Shown piece by piece: positions 35,873 through 45,049 of a DNA stretch of 64,000 bases. The stretch is from NCBI RefSeq assembly GCF_014164785.1, contig NZ_JACJFN010000003.1:186001-250000 (forward strand), written 5' to 3'. The translations under genes and the position numbers were made by a program. The notes under the pieces were generated by a model. That model was not told the DNA's origin, did not search any database, and saw only the letters and a program-made list of their open reading frames with translations. The first letter of the stretch is position 1. Each line of letters starts with the position of its first letter. Source of the stretch: Aquipseudomonas guryensis. Lineage in GTDB: Bacteria; Pseudomonadota; Gammaproteobacteria; Pseudomonadales; Pseudomonadaceae.

Positions 35873-36610
35873 TCAATAGGCGCTGGCACTGGGCCGCACG
35901 ATCAGCTCGCTGACATCCACCTGCGGCGGCTGGCCGATGGCGAAAGCAATCGCCTCGGCAATCGCGCTGGCGGGGATCGCCACCTGGCGGAACTCGTCCA
36001 TCATCGCGCGGGTAGCGCTGTCGGAAATGCTCTCGGCCAGCTCCGACTCGACCACGCCCGGGGACACCACGGTGACGCGGACAGTACCGCCCGCTTCCTG
36101 ACGCAGGCCTTCGGAGATCGACACCACCGCAGCCTTGGTCGCGCAGTACACGGCCGCCGTCGGCACCACGCGGTAGGCGCCGATGGAGGCCACATTGATC
36201 ACATGGCCGCTGCCCTGGCGCTGCATCACCGGCAAGGCCGCGCCGATGCCGTGCAGCACGCCACGGATGTTGACGTCGATCATGCGGTCCCACTCGGCGA
36301 ACTTCAGCGCGGCCAGGGGCGACAGCGGCATCACCCCGGCATTGTTGATCAGCACATCGAGGCAGCCGAAACGGGCCAGGGTGAAGTCGACGAAAGCCTG
36401 CACGTCTTCCCGACTGCTCACATCCAGGCTGCGGAACTCGGCCGTACCGCCCTGCTGGCGGATCTGCGCCACCAGTTGTTCCAGGCGTTCGCTGCGGCGG
36501 GCACCGAGCACCACCTTGGCGCCCTGGCGGGCCAGCAACAGGGCGGTGGCCTCGCCAATGCCGCTGCTGGCGCCGGTGATGATCACGACTTTTTCTGCGA
36601 TGTTGGACAT
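35873..36610 (-). CDS. Classical SDR oxidoreductase
   Basis: A 245-residue classical SDR with TGASSGIGEA, NNAGVMPLSP, the catalytic serine in NVASIGAY and YCATKAAV (Tyr-x-x-x-Lys), ending with a short C-terminal tail. It resembles the YdfG-like or clavaldehyde-dehydrogenase-like branch acting on 3-hydroxy acids or aldehydes. ATG 36610 has AGAGGAA at 8 bases. A 25-bp motif upstream is shared with the AraC gene at 37769, so that regulator may control it. Confidence 0.9.
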   Translation of the reverse strand: MSNIAEKVVIITGASSGIGEATALLLARQGAKVVLGARRSERLEQLVAQIRQQGGTAEFRSLDVSSREDVQAFVDFTLARFGCLDVLINNAGVMPLSPLAALKFAEWDRMIDVNIRGVLHGIGAALPVMQRQGSGHVINVASIGAYRVVPTAAVYCATKAAVVSISEGLRQEAGGTVRVTVVSPGVVESELAESISDSATRAMMDEFRQVAIPASAIAEAIAFAIGQPPQVDVSELIVRPSASAY

Positions 36611-36710
36611 GCTGCATTCCTCTGCGTGGAAGGGTTGGCCATGACCCACTGCGGGTCACCGCGACAGCCCAGAGGTTGCACGCAGACGGCCGTTGGCCGT
36701 TATCCGAATG

Positions 36711-36735
36711 CTGCCGAAATTTTGCCTGATCCTGC
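36711..36735 (+). promoter_or_regulatory. Bipartite repeat motif, copy 1 (upstream of SDR gene)
   Basis: CTGCCG, five variable bases, then TTGCCTGATCCTGC. The same 6+14 bases at the same spacing recur at 37668-37692 upstream of an AraC-family gene. Copy 1 lies about 100 bases upstream of the SDR start, as expected for an AraC-type activator site. Confidence 0.6.
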
Positions 36736-36893
36736 ACAAGCACCCATCGCCTCAGCACACGGCCAAGCAGTCCGTGGCTGTCGGGAGGAATATTGACTTG
36801 GCCGTATTCTTGCCTGTACATGCTTAGCTGGCTGGCCTTACAGCAGCCACCTAAACCCATCGTCGCGCATCTGCCCCGAGGAGAGACCGAGCA

Positions 36894-37640
36894 GTGAGGG
36901 TCGCCCTGATCACCCTGTTGTTGCTGTTGTCGCCGGGCTACGCCAGTGCCGAGCACTGGCAGGTCTATACCCATAGCCTGGGCGAGCAAGGCGTGGCCAG
37001 TGGCGGCACCCTGCATGGCAAGGAACACGGCGGCAAGCGCGCTTTTTACCTGGAGCTGGTGCATGCCCTGCTGGCTGAACTGGGCAGCAGCGCACCGATC
37101 AGCGAAGTTCCGCTGGCACGCGGACTGAAACTGGTCACCGAACAGCCGCATGTGGTGCTGTTCAACCTCAGCCGCACGCCGGAGCGCGAGAGCCTGGTGT
37201 ACTGGGTCGGACCGACCCTGCAGGAAACCGACTACCTCTACGAAAACAGCGCCGCGCCCACCGGCATCCAACACCTGAGTGATGCCCGCGAGCTGCCGGT
37301 GTGCATCCTCAACGGCAGCTCCCACGACACGCTGCTGGTACAGCAGGGCTTTACCCGGCTGAAGCGCCACAATTCCTACAGCGGCTGCTTTCGTATGCTC
37401 GCCGCCGGCCGGGTGCAACTGGTGGCTTCGGCCGATGGCGGCTTGCAGCAGGAGCTGGCCGAAGCCCAGGTCAACCCTGCGCGCATCCAGGCCACCCCGG
37501 TGGTGCTCGGCCATGACCAGGGCTTTATCGCCTTGTCGAAAGACACCTCGTCCAATGACGTGGTGCGCTGGCAGGCAGCCCTCGACAAGCTGCGCAGCAA
37601 CGGACAGTACCAGGCGCTGTACCAGCGCTACGAGCAGTAA
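36894..37640 (+). CDS. Periplasmic solute-binding-like protein (SBP_bac_3 type)
   Basis: A 248-residue protein with a cleavable signal peptide (LLLLLSPGYASA) and the fold pattern of family 3 solute-binding proteins: an early GKRAFYLELVHALLAELG helix, VPLARGLKLV and ends in KLRSNGQYQALYQRYE. No ABC permease or ATPase gene is adjacent, so it may be an orphan binding protein or a sensor. The start is GTG 36894 after GAGGAGAGA. It sits between an SDR gene and an AraC gene that share a putative operator. Confidence 0.8.
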   Translation: MRVALITLLLLLSPGYASAEHWQVYTHSLGEQGVASGGTLHGKEHGGKRAFYLELVHALLAELGSSAPISEVPLARGLKLVTEQPHVVLFNLSRTPERESLVYWVGPTLQETDYLYENSAAPTGIQHLSDARELPVCILNGSSHDTLLVQQGFTRLKRHNSYSGCFRMLAAGRVQLVASADGGLQQELAEAQVNPARIQATPVVLGHDQGFIALSKDTSSNDVVRWQAALDKLRSNGQYQALYQRYEQ

Positions 37641-37667
37641 CCAGGCGCGGGCCGGACTTACACAGAA

Positions 37668-37692
37668 CTGCCGGACACTTGCCTGATCCTGC
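37668..37692 (+). promoter_or_regulatory. Bipartite repeat motif, copy 2 (upstream of AraC gene)
   Basis: Identical halves CTGCCG and TTGCCTGATCCTGC with 5-base spacing, matching copy 1 at 36711-36735. It lies 77 bases upstream of the AraC-family gene start, suggesting autoregulation. Confidence 0.6.
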
Positions 37693-37768
37693 CGACTTGC
37701 CCGCAGCCCCCGGACTGGCGCAAGGCAGCGGGTTAAGCTTGTCGTACGTGCCGAGGAGAACGCCCGCC

Positions 37769-38698
37769 ATGTCCCACGTACCCGCCGCGCCCGCCGCCGA
37801 AGAGCCGCAGCATGAAGCCCAGCGCGCCGAGCTGGCGCAACTGATCGATCGCTTCGCGCCGGAAGAGGGCATCAATGAATCCATGATCGGCGCGCTGGCG
37901 CTGATGCGCGGTTCGCTGCCCTCGCCCATCGTCCATACCCTGTACCGCCCGGCGCTGTGCATCATGGCCCAGGGGCAGAAGGTGGTGAGCCTGGAGGACG
38001 AGCGCTACGTCTACGACCCGCTGCATTACCTGGTGGCCTCGGTCACCCTGCCGGTCACCGGCCAGGTCACCCTCGCCTCGCCGGAGCAGCCGTACCTGAG
38101 CCTGCGCCTGGATATCGACCCCGGCGAAATCGGCAAGCTGATTGCCGAAGCCGGTCCGGTCGGCGTACCCAGCCGGGGCAATGGCCGCGGCCTGTATGTC
38201 GAGCGCCTGGATGCGCCGCTGCTGGATGCCGTGCTGCGCCTGTTGCGCCTGCTCGACAGCCCACGCGACATCGCCATGCTCGCCCCGCTGGTGCAGCGGG
38301 AAATCCTCTACCGCCTGCTGTGCAGCCCCCAGGGCCAGGTGCTGCGCGATATCGCCAACGCCGACAGCCAGACCCACCGGGTGACCCGCGCCATCGACTG
38401 GCTGAACCAGAACTTCAACGAACCGCTGCGTATCGAGGACCTGGCGAGGGTCGCCAGCCTCAGCCCCTCGACCCTGCACCACCGCTTCAAGGCGGTCACC
38501 GCCATGAGCCCGCTGCAATACCAGAAGCAGCTGCGCCTGCAGGAAGCGCGACGGCTGATGCTCTGTGAAAACCTCGACGTGTCGGCGGCCGGCTACCGGG
38601 TCGGCTACGAGAGCCCATCACAGTTCAGCCGCGAATACAGCCGCCTGTTCGGCGCCCCGCCGCTGCGCGATCTGGCGCGGCTGCGCAACGCGGGCTGA
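37769..38698 (+). CDS. AraC-family regulator with AraC_N (PF06719-like) sensor
   Basis: A 309-residue regulator. The N-terminal sensor (about residues 20-180) carries LYRPALCIMAQGQKVVSL and YLVASVTLPVTGQV, the pattern of the AraC_N family. The C-terminal DNA-binding domain includes RIEDLARVASLSPSTLHHRFK and AAGYRVGYESPSQFSREYSRLFG. YqhC-type relatives respond to aldehydes and induce reductases. ATG 37769 follows GAGGAG; an open extension to 37679 runs through the putative operator. Confidence 0.88.
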   Translation: MSHVPAAPAAEEPQHEAQRAELAQLIDRFAPEEGINESMIGALALMRGSLPSPIVHTLYRPALCIMAQGQKVVSLEDERYVYDPLHYLVASVTLPVTGQVTLASPEQPYLSLRLDIDPGEIGKLIAEAGPVGVPSRGNGRGLYVERLDAPLLDAVLRLLRLLDSPRDIAMLAPLVQREILYRLLCSPQGQVLRDIANADSQTHRVTRAIDWLNQNFNEPLRIEDLARVASLSPSTLHHRFKAVTAMSPLQYQKQLRLQEARRLMLCENLDVSAAGYRVGYESPSQFSREYSRLFGAPPLRDLARLRNAG

Positions 38699-38699
38699 G

Positions 38700-39581
38700 T
38701 TACCAGTCCAGCGTCAGCCGGCTCTCGAAAGAGCGCTCGACACCGCAGAGCGGATCGACGAAGCGCAGGGCCTGGGCCAGCAGTTTGAGCGGGCGGCTGT
38801 AGTCGTCCGCCGCATCCCGCGCGTCGAGCAGCTCGGGGTAGAAGCTGTCGTTGCAGATCCCCGCCCCAAGCGCCGCCATATGCACGCGCAACTGGTGCTT
38901 CTTGCCGGTCACCGGGAACAGGCGGTAGCGCCACAGCTCGCCATTGCGCTCGATGACTTCGATGCGGGTCTCGGTATTGGCTTCGCCCGCGCCTTCCTGC
39001 ATGCGGAAGAACGGCTCGCTGGCGACCAAGCGGGTGGCGCGCTGCAGGGGGAACTGCAGTTCGGGCAAGGCTGGGGCGATGGCTTCGTAGCGCTTGTCGA
39101 TGCGCCGCTCGCGGAACAGCGCCTGGTAGGCACCACGGCTCTGCGGATTGGCGGAGAACAGCACCAGCCCGGCGGTGTGGCGGTCGATGCGGTGCAGCGG
39201 CACCAGGTGCGGATTGCCCAGACGGCGGGTCAGGCGCGCCTGCAGAGTTTCCTCGACGTACTCGCCGGCCGGCATCACCGAGAGGAAATGCGGTTTGTCC
39301 GCCACCACCAGGTGTTCATCGACATGCAACACGGCCTCCTCGAAGGGGATGCGGGTTTCCGTCAGCACTTCGCGGTAGTACTGCACGCGCAAGCCTTCGC
39401 GGTAGGGGTGCGCGGGGCCGATCGGTTGGTTGTCGGCATCGAGCACACGACCACGGGCCATGCGGTCGAGCCAGGTGTCGCGACTGATCGCCGGAAAGTG
39501 CCCACACAGGCAGTCGAGTACGCTCGACCAGGGGCCGGCCGGCAGGTGCAGGATGCTAGGGCGAATGCTGGAGGCGGACAT
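38700..39581 (-). CDS. RluA-family pseudouridine synthase
   Basis: A 293-residue RNA pseudouridine synthase with the catalytic aspartate in LHRIDRHTAGLVLF, a FLSVMPAGEYVEETLQARL segment and the C-terminal GKKHQLRVHMAALG. The N-terminal part shows a degenerate S4-like region (ISRDTWLDRMARGRVL). The target rRNA or tRNA position cannot be assigned by eye. The stop lies one base from the stop of the convergent AraC gene. Confidence 0.9.
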   Translation of the reverse strand: MSASSIRPSILHLPAGPWSSVLDCLCGHFPAISRDTWLDRMARGRVLDADNQPIGPAHPYREGLRVQYYREVLTETRIPFEEAVLHVDEHLVVADKPHFLSVMPAGEYVEETLQARLTRRLGNPHLVPLHRIDRHTAGLVLFSANPQSRGAYQALFRERRIDKRYEAIAPALPELQFPLQRATRLVASEPFFRMQEGAGEANTETRIEVIERNGELWRYRLFPVTGKKHQLRVHMAALGAGICNDSFYPELLDARDAADDYSRPLKLLAQALRFVDPLCGVERSFESRLTLDW

Positions 39582-39755
39582 GGTCTAACTCAGCTGAGAA
39601 CACGACGGCGCGCATTATTCCGCAGTCCGGCGGCAAATGCCCGGCCATCCGTCATCCAGTACAGCCTGGGCAGTAAACGCCACGCTACTGTCACTACAGC
39701 GACCGCAGCATTTGCCGCAGCATGGCCTGACCTGTACACACGGAGCCCAGCACGG

Positions 39756-40451
39756 ATGAAAACCATTGGCCTGATCGGCGGCATGAGCTGGGAGTCGACC
39801 ATTCCCTACTACCGTCACCTCAACGAGGCAGTGAAGGTGCGCCTGGGCGGCCTGCATTCGGCCAAGCTGGTGCTGTTCAGCGTCGACTTCCACGAGATCG
39901 AGCGCCTGCAGCAGAGCGGCGACTGGGACCAGGCCGGGCGCCTGCTGGCGGATGCGGCACAGGCCCTGGAACGCGCAGGCGCCGAGCTGCTGGTGCTGTG
40001 TACCAACACCATGCACAAGGTGGCGCCGGCCATCGAGCAGGCGGTGAGCATTCCCTTGCTGCATATCGCCGACCCGACCGCCGCGGCGATCCAGGCCGCC
40101 GGACTGGACAGGGTCGGCCTGCTCGGCACACGCTTCACCATGGAGCAGGCCTTCTACCGCGAGCGCCTGGAACAGCACCACGGCATCCGCGTGCTGATCC
40201 CCGACGCGCCACAGCGCGAGGACGTGCATCGGATCATCTACGAGGAGCTGTGCCTCGGTCAGGTGCGCGAAGAGTCGCGGGCGATCTACCGCGCGGTCAT
40301 CGCCAGTCTGGTGGCGCAGGGCGCACAGGCGGTGATTCTCGGCTGCACCGAGATCGGCCTGCTGGTCGGCGCCGGGGATGCCAGCGTGCCCCTGTTCGAC
40401 ACCACCCGTCTGCACGCGCAGCAGGCGGCCGAGTGGGCGCTGGCAGAGTAA
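39756..40451 (+). CDS. Aspartate/glutamate racemase family protein
   Basis: A 231-residue cofactor-independent racemase. The two catalytic cysteines are Cys82 (LCTNTMHK) and Cys197 (GCTEIGLL), and the N-terminus MKTIGLIGGMSWEST is typical of the YgeA/aspartate-racemase group. It would interconvert L and D forms of an acidic or broad-range amino acid in the cytosol. The ATG at 39756 starts the first beta strand; the open frame extends far upstream without signals. Confidence 0.92.
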   Translation: MKTIGLIGGMSWESTIPYYRHLNEAVKVRLGGLHSAKLVLFSVDFHEIERLQQSGDWDQAGRLLADAAQALERAGAELLVLCTNTMHKVAPAIEQAVSIPLLHIADPTAAAIQAAGLDRVGLLGTRFTMEQAFYRERLEQHHGIRVLIPDAPQREDVHRIIYEELCLGQVREESRAIYRAVIASLVAQGAQAVILGCTEIGLLVGAGDASVPLFDTTRLHAQQAAEWALAE

Positions 40452-40459
40452 AGAGCCGG

Positions 40460-42037
40460 CTAGCCGATCAACTGCTCGACGCTCTGGTCAAACAGCATCA
40501 CGCGGTCACGTCCGGCGGCCTTGGCCGCATACAGTGCTTTATCGGCACCTTTGACCAGCATCTCGGGGCCATCGCCCACTTGCGGCGTCAGTACATGCAC
40601 ACCCGCGCTCAGGCTCAGGCGCAGCCACGGGCAGCCGGCATGCACGATGGCCTGCGCCTCCACCGCGGCCCGCACCTGTTCGGCCACCTGTAGCGCCCCT
40701 GCGGCGTCGGTTTCCGGCAACAGCAGGCAGAACTCCTCGCCGCCATAGCGCACCGCCAGGTCCGCCGGACGCTTCTGCCCGCCACGAATGGCCTTGGCCA
40801 CGGCCCGCAGGCAGGCATCGCCAGCGGAGTGGCCATAGATATCGTTGTACTGCTTGAAGTAGTCGACATCCAACAGCACCAGCGCCAGAGGCCGCTGGTA
40901 GCGCGAGGCACGGGCAAACTCGTCGTCCAGGGCGCGGATGAACCGCCGGCGGTTGGCCAGACGGGTCAGCTCGTCTTCCAGCGCCTGTTTTTCCAGGCGC
41001 TGGTTGAAGGAGCGCAGGGCATCGCGGGTGGCCAGCAGCTCGGCTTCGGCCTTCTGTCCCTGCTTGATCAGGCGAACCAGGTAAAAACCCAGCAGCCCCA
41101 GCAGACTGGCCAGCAGGCTGATCACCACCAACTGGCGGGCTGTGTCTGCACGCCAGTCGGCGAGGACATCCTCCTTGGCTAGGCCGGCGATCACCACCAG
41201 CGGGTAGCCCTGGATCTGCCGGTAGCTGAACAGCCGCTCGACCCCATCGAGTATCGAGACATGCATCGAGCTGCCCACCGGGCTCTGCGGCAACAGGCTC
41301 TTGAACACCGGACCGTTGGCGATACTCGAACCGATGGTCGATTCGAGGAAGGGTTTACGCACCAGTACAGTGCCATCGTTTAGCGCCAGGTTGATGGTGC
41401 CTTTATCGCGGATATCGAAGGTGCCGTAAAACTGCTGGAAATAGCCAATGGACAGGGTCGCCAGCGCCACCCCGGCAAAATTGCCCTGGGCATCTTCCAG
41501 GCGCCGCGACACCGGGATGATCCACTGGTTGTTGGTACGACTGCGGATCGGCGGGCCGATATGCGGGCCGTGATCATCCGGGTGGCTGCGGTGGAAGATG
41601 AAGTACTCGCGATCGGCATTGTTGGCCCCTTCCGGGATGGTACCGAAGGAAGTCACCAGCCAGTTGCCGTCGCGGTCATAGGCGAACAGGCCGTGCAGTT
41701 CGGCCTGGCCGAAGACATGCTGGCGCATCAGGCCATTTAGGCGCTGCAGCTGCGCCGGACCGGTGCCATCCACCTGCAGACGCTCGACCAGATCGAGCAA
41801 CACGGTGTCGGCCTTTTTCAGGCTATCGGCAGCCTGCCGCGCCAGTGCCGAGGCCAGGTTGGAGGTCTCGATCTGCGCATCACGCAGCTGCACACCGCGC
41901 GCTTTCCAGATCAACCAGGCATCGGTGGCCACCAGCGACAGGCAGACCAGCACCACGAAAGCCCGCGCCAGCGGCAACACGGCGGGCTTGAGCAGCCAGC
42001 GGCGCCAATGGGGAGTATCGCGGTGTTCATCACTCAT
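40460..42037 (-). CDS. dCache-GGDEF diguanylate cyclase
   Basis: A 525-residue membrane protein with a first helix (PLARAFVVLVCLSLVATDAWL), a periplasmic dCache-type sensor of about 260 residues (YDRDGNWLVTSFG, REYFIFHRSH), a second helix (LLASLLGLLGFYLV), a short coiled coil and a GGDEF domain. The active site is GGEEF and the product-inhibition I-site RPAD stands five residues before it, so an active, feedback-inhibited c-di-GMP synthase is expected. The ligand is unknown. Convergent with the racemase gene (8-base gap). Confidence 0.92.
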   Translation of the reverse strand: MSDEHRDTPHWRRWLLKPAVLPLARAFVVLVCLSLVATDAWLIWKARGVQLRDAQIETSNLASALARQAADSLKKADTVLLDLVERLQVDGTGPAQLQRLNGLMRQHVFGQAELHGLFAYDRDGNWLVTSFGTIPEGANNADREYFIFHRSHPDDHGPHIGPPIRSRTNNQWIIPVSRRLEDAQGNFAGVALATLSIGYFQQFYGTFDIRDKGTINLALNDGTVLVRKPFLESTIGSSIANGPVFKSLLPQSPVGSSMHVSILDGVERLFSYRQIQGYPLVVIAGLAKEDVLADWRADTARQLVVISLLASLLGLLGFYLVRLIKQGQKAEAELLATRDALRSFNQRLEKQALEDELTRLANRRRFIRALDDEFARASRYQRPLALVLLDVDYFKQYNDIYGHSAGDACLRAVAKAIRGGQKRPADLAVRYGGEEFCLLLPETDAAGALQVAEQVRAAVEAQAIVHAGCPWLRLSLSAGVHVLTPQVGDGPEMLVKGADKALYAAKAAGRDRVMLFDQSVEQLIG

Positions 42038-42112
42038 GGGGGGCTGCTAGCCGCTCCTGTTGGTGAAACGCTACTGTTTGAATAGAGGAAAGGTCGCCCC
42101 GGGTCAACCGAA

Positions 42113-43450
42113 CTACCGCAGCAGATGCACCAGCAGGCCGATGCCGGCGCAGGCCAGCAACACCTCGATCACCCCGCGTTTGAAGCCGAACAGCGCCACC
42201 CCGGCGGCCACCGCGAGCAACGCCGATGGCCAGTCGAAGACCCCGGAAAAACCCTGCGGCCACAGCACATGGTAGGCAAAGAACAACGCCAGGTTGAGGA
42301 TCACCCCGACCACTGCGGCGGTAATCGCGGTCAGCGGTGCGGTGAACTTCAGTTCGTTGTGGGTCGACTCCACCAGCGGCCCGCCGATCAGAATGAACAG
42401 GAAGGACGGCAGGAAGGTGAACCAGGTCACCAGGCTCGCCGCCACGGCCCCGCTGACGAACGCCGAGTCGGCGCCGAACACCGGCTGCAGGTAGGCGCCG
42501 ACGAAGGCGACGAAGGCGACCACCATGATCAGTGGCCCCGGCGTGGTCTCGCCCAGGGCCAGACCGTCGATCATCTGCGTCGGGCTCAGCCAGCCATAGT
42601 GGCTGACCGCACCCTGGTAGACGTAGGGCAGCACCGCATAGGCGCCACCAAAAGTGAGCAGCGCCGCCTTGGTGAAGAACCAGGCCATCTGCGTCAGCGT
42701 GCCGTCCCAGCCATACAGGGCGAACAGCAGGCCCATCGGCAGCAACCACAGGGCGGCCCCGAGCAGCAGCAGGGCAAGCAGGCGCGACCAGCGAAAGCGC
42801 GTATGCGCCGGCGCCGGCGTATCGTCGTCGATCAGCGCCGGGCCGAAGGATTTGCCGGCCGCCGCATGCCCGCCGCCGACGGCGAAATGCTGCGGCGCCA
42901 GGCGCCCACCGAGGAAGCCGATCACGGCGGCGCCCAGCACGATCAAGGGGAACGGCAGATTGAGGGCGAAGATGGCGACGAAGGACGCTGCGGCAATGCC
43001 CCACAGCCAGTTGTTCTTCAACGCCCGTGAACCGATGCGATGCGCCGCCTGGACCACGATGGCAGTCACCGCCGGCTTGATGCCATAGAAGATCCCGGCC
43101 ACCAGCGGCACATCACCGAAGGCGATATAGATCCACGACAGGCCGATTAGGATGAACAGCGAAGGCAGCACAAACAGCGCCCCGGCGATCACTCCGCCCC
43201 AGCTGCGGTGCAGCAGCCAGCCAATGTAGGTGGCCAGTTGCTGGGCCTCGGGCCCTGGCAGCAACATGCAGTAGTTGAGGGCATGCAGGAAGCGTCGTTC
43301 GGAAATCCAGCGACGCCGCTCGACCAGTTCCTGGTGCATCAGCGAAATCTGCCCGGCCGGTCCGCCGAAACTGATGAAACCGAGTTTGAGCCAGAACCAC
43401 AGCGCTTGCAGCAGGCTCACCTCGGCCGGTTTATCGACTGCCTCGCTCAT
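42113..43450 (-). CDS. chrA: Chromate transporter ChrA (long, two-domain form)
   Basis: A 445-residue membrane protein with two homologous CHR domains. Domain 1 contains KLGFISFGGPAGQISLMHQELVERR and LLPGPEAQQLATYIG; domain 2 contains FTKAALLTFGGAYAVLPYVYQ and LALGETTPGPLIMVVAFVAFVG. ChrA exports chromate from the cytoplasm. ATG 43450 has GAGGGC upstream; ATGs at 43468 and 43498 are in-frame alternatives with poorer sites. No chrB or chrR resistance genes are adjacent. It is divergent from the FAD reductase gene. Confidence 0.92.
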   Translation of the reverse strand: MSEAVDKPAEVSLLQALWFWLKLGFISFGGPAGQISLMHQELVERRRWISERRFLHALNYCMLLPGPEAQQLATYIGWLLHRSWGGVIAGALFVLPSLFILIGLSWIYIAFGDVPLVAGIFYGIKPAVTAIVVQAAHRIGSRALKNNWLWGIAAASFVAIFALNLPFPLIVLGAAVIGFLGGRLAPQHFAVGGGHAAAGKSFGPALIDDDTPAPAHTRFRWSRLLALLLLGAALWLLPMGLLFALYGWDGTLTQMAWFFTKAALLTFGGAYAVLPYVYQGAVSHYGWLSPTQMIDGLALGETTPGPLIMVVAFVAFVGAYLQPVFGADSAFVSGAVAASLVTWFTFLPSFLFILIGGPLVESTHNELKFTAPLTAITAAVVGVILNLALFFAYHVLWPQGFSGVFDWPSALLAVAAGVALFGFKRGVIEVLLACAGIGLLVHLLR

Positions 43451-43640
43451 GCTTGCGCCCTCGCCCATTACCCTTGCCCCAGTCCAGTCGTTATGCATGG
43501 CCGCAAATGGTCGCACAAAGCCGTGACCGCTGCTCGACGCGGCAGGCGCGGACGGGAAAATGGCATGTTCGGCAGGGACGCCGGCGCCGCAGATACATAA
43601 ACTAACGCCTATCCGCTTTCCCTGCCGCCCGAGGTTCTCC

Positions 43641-44903
43641 ATGACAGACGCTGCATCCTCCACCGCCATCATCATCGGCGCCGGCCACGCCGGCGGCGAA
43701 CTGGCCGTCAGCCTACGCAACGAAGGCTGGAGCGGACGCATTCTGCTGATCGGCGAGGAAGCGCACCTGCCCTACCACCGCCCGCCGCTGTCCAAGGCCT
43801 ACCTGGCTGGCACCGTCGAGAAGAGCAGCCTGGCCATCCGCCCGCAGGCGGCCTATGACAAGGCCAATGTGGAAATCCTTAGCGGCGTGCGGGTCGAGGC
43901 CATCGACCGGGCCAACAAGTCTGTGCAACTGGCCGATGGCCGCAGCCTGGCCTACACCAAGCTGGTCATCGCCACCGGCGGCCGGCCGCGCCCGCTGGCC
44001 GTGCCCCAGGCCAAGGCCGCCGAGGCCTGCAGCAACTTCCACTACCTGCGCACCCTCGACGACGTCGAGCTGATCCGCAGCCAGCTGGCTGCGGGCAAGC
44101 GCCTGGTGATAGTCGGCGGCGGCTATATCGGCCTGGAAGTGGCCGCCAGCGCCGTGCAGCAGGGCCTGCAGGTGCAGGTCCTGGAAGCCATGCCGCGGGT
44201 GCTGCAGCGGGTCACTGCCGCCGAACTGTCGGCCTACTACGAGCGCAAGCACCGTGAAGCCGGGGTGCAGATCCGTACCAACGTACAGGTCAGCGACCTG
44301 GAGCTGGACGCCAGCGGCCAGGCCGTCAGCGCCGTGCTGTGCAGCGACGGCACACGTATCCCGGCGGATCTGGTGGTGGTCGGCATCGGTCTGCTTGCCA
44401 ACACCGAGCTGGCCGCCGCCGCGGGCCTGGAGGTGGACAACGGCATCCTGGTCAACGAGTACGCCCAGACTTCGGACCCGGACATCTATGCCGCCGGCGA
44501 CTGCACCAACCATCCCAACGCCCTGCTCGGTCGCCGCCTGCGCCTGGAGTCGGTGCCCAATGCCCTGGAGCAATCGCGCTGCGCCGCTGCGGCGATCAAC
44601 GGCAAGCTCAAGGCCTATGCCTCGGTGCCCTGGTTCTGGTCCGACCAGTTTGAGCTGAAACTGAAGATGGTCGGCCTGTCCCAGGACTATCAGCAGCTGG
44701 TACTGCGCGGCACGCCGGACAGCGACAGCTTCTCGGCCTTCTACCTGAAGGACGGCAAGGTCATCGCCGCCGACACGGTCAACCGCCCGCAGGACTTCAT
44801 GGCCGCCAAGCGCCTGATCGCCGAGGGCATCGTCCTCAGCGCGGAACAGCTGGCCGATGACAGCAAACCGCTGAAGGAATTGCTGCCGCCTCCGGTGGCC
44901 TGA
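43641..44903 (+). CDS. FAD-dependent ferredoxin-type reductase (rhodocoxin/putidaredoxin reductase-like)
   Basis: A 420-residue NAD(P)H-dependent flavoprotein. It has an N-terminal FAD motif IIGAGHAGGE, LPYHRPPLSKAYL, a second Rossmann motif VGGGYIGLEVAAS for NADH and YAAGDC. A C-terminal reductase domain (LESVPNALEQS, VPWFWSDQF) marks the class that reduces small ferredoxins for P450s and dioxygenases. No ferredoxin or oxygenase gene is nearby, so its partner is elsewhere. GAGG precedes ATG 43641. Confidence 0.9.
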   Translation: MTDAASSTAIIIGAGHAGGELAVSLRNEGWSGRILLIGEEAHLPYHRPPLSKAYLAGTVEKSSLAIRPQAAYDKANVEILSGVRVEAIDRANKSVQLADGRSLAYTKLVIATGGRPRPLAVPQAKAAEACSNFHYLRTLDDVELIRSQLAAGKRLVIVGGGYIGLEVAASAVQQGLQVQVLEAMPRVLQRVTAAELSAYYERKHREAGVQIRTNVQVSDLELDASGQAVSAVLCSDGTRIPADLVVVGIGLLANTELAAAAGLEVDNGILVNEYAQTSDPDIYAAGDCTNHPNALLGRRLRLESVPNALEQSRCAAAAINGKLKAYASVPWFWSDQFELKLKMVGLSQDYQQLVLRGTPDSDSFSAFYLKDGKVIAADTVNRPQDFMAAKRLIAEGIVLSAEQLADDSKPLKELLPPPVA

Positions 44904-44912
44904 ACCAGGTAA

Positions 44913-44940
44913 GAAAAAACCGGCCAATAGGCCGGTTTTT
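44913..44940. terminator. Bidirectional terminator between the FAD reductase and the synthase cluster
   Basis: AACCGGCC-AATA-GGCCGGTT with A-run on the left and T-run on the right, placed 10 bases after the reductase stop and downstream of the minus-strand cluster. Confidence 0.9.
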
Positions 44941-45002
44941 CGTAGCCCGGATGCAATCCGGGGATGGAGCTGAGGGTTTTCCCGGATTGCATCCGGGCTA
45001 CG
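44941..45002. repeat. REP doublet, CGTAGCCCGGATGCAATCC type
   Basis: Two 22-base arms starting CGTAGCCCGGATGCAATCC form a perfect inverted repeat around an 18-base spacer. A degenerate copy is at 11710-11770. Such pairs between convergent genes are typical of pseudomonad REP elements. Confidence 0.85.
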
Positions 45003-45049
45003 CCGCCTGCGGCCCCCGTGTAACACCTATCCAGCGATGCCTGGCAGCG

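Noticed and set aside
35817..37514. Upstream part of a 672-codon minus-strand frame ending in the ABM gene
   Set aside because: Only the last 106 codons (from ATG 35816) code for a recognisable ABM domain; the rest is an off-frame reading of the SDR gene and antisense to the binding-protein gene.
38565..39755. Long N-terminal extension of the racemase frame
   Set aside because: It runs antisense to the pseudouridine synthase gene and off-frame through the AraC gene; the racemase fold begins exactly at ATG 39756.
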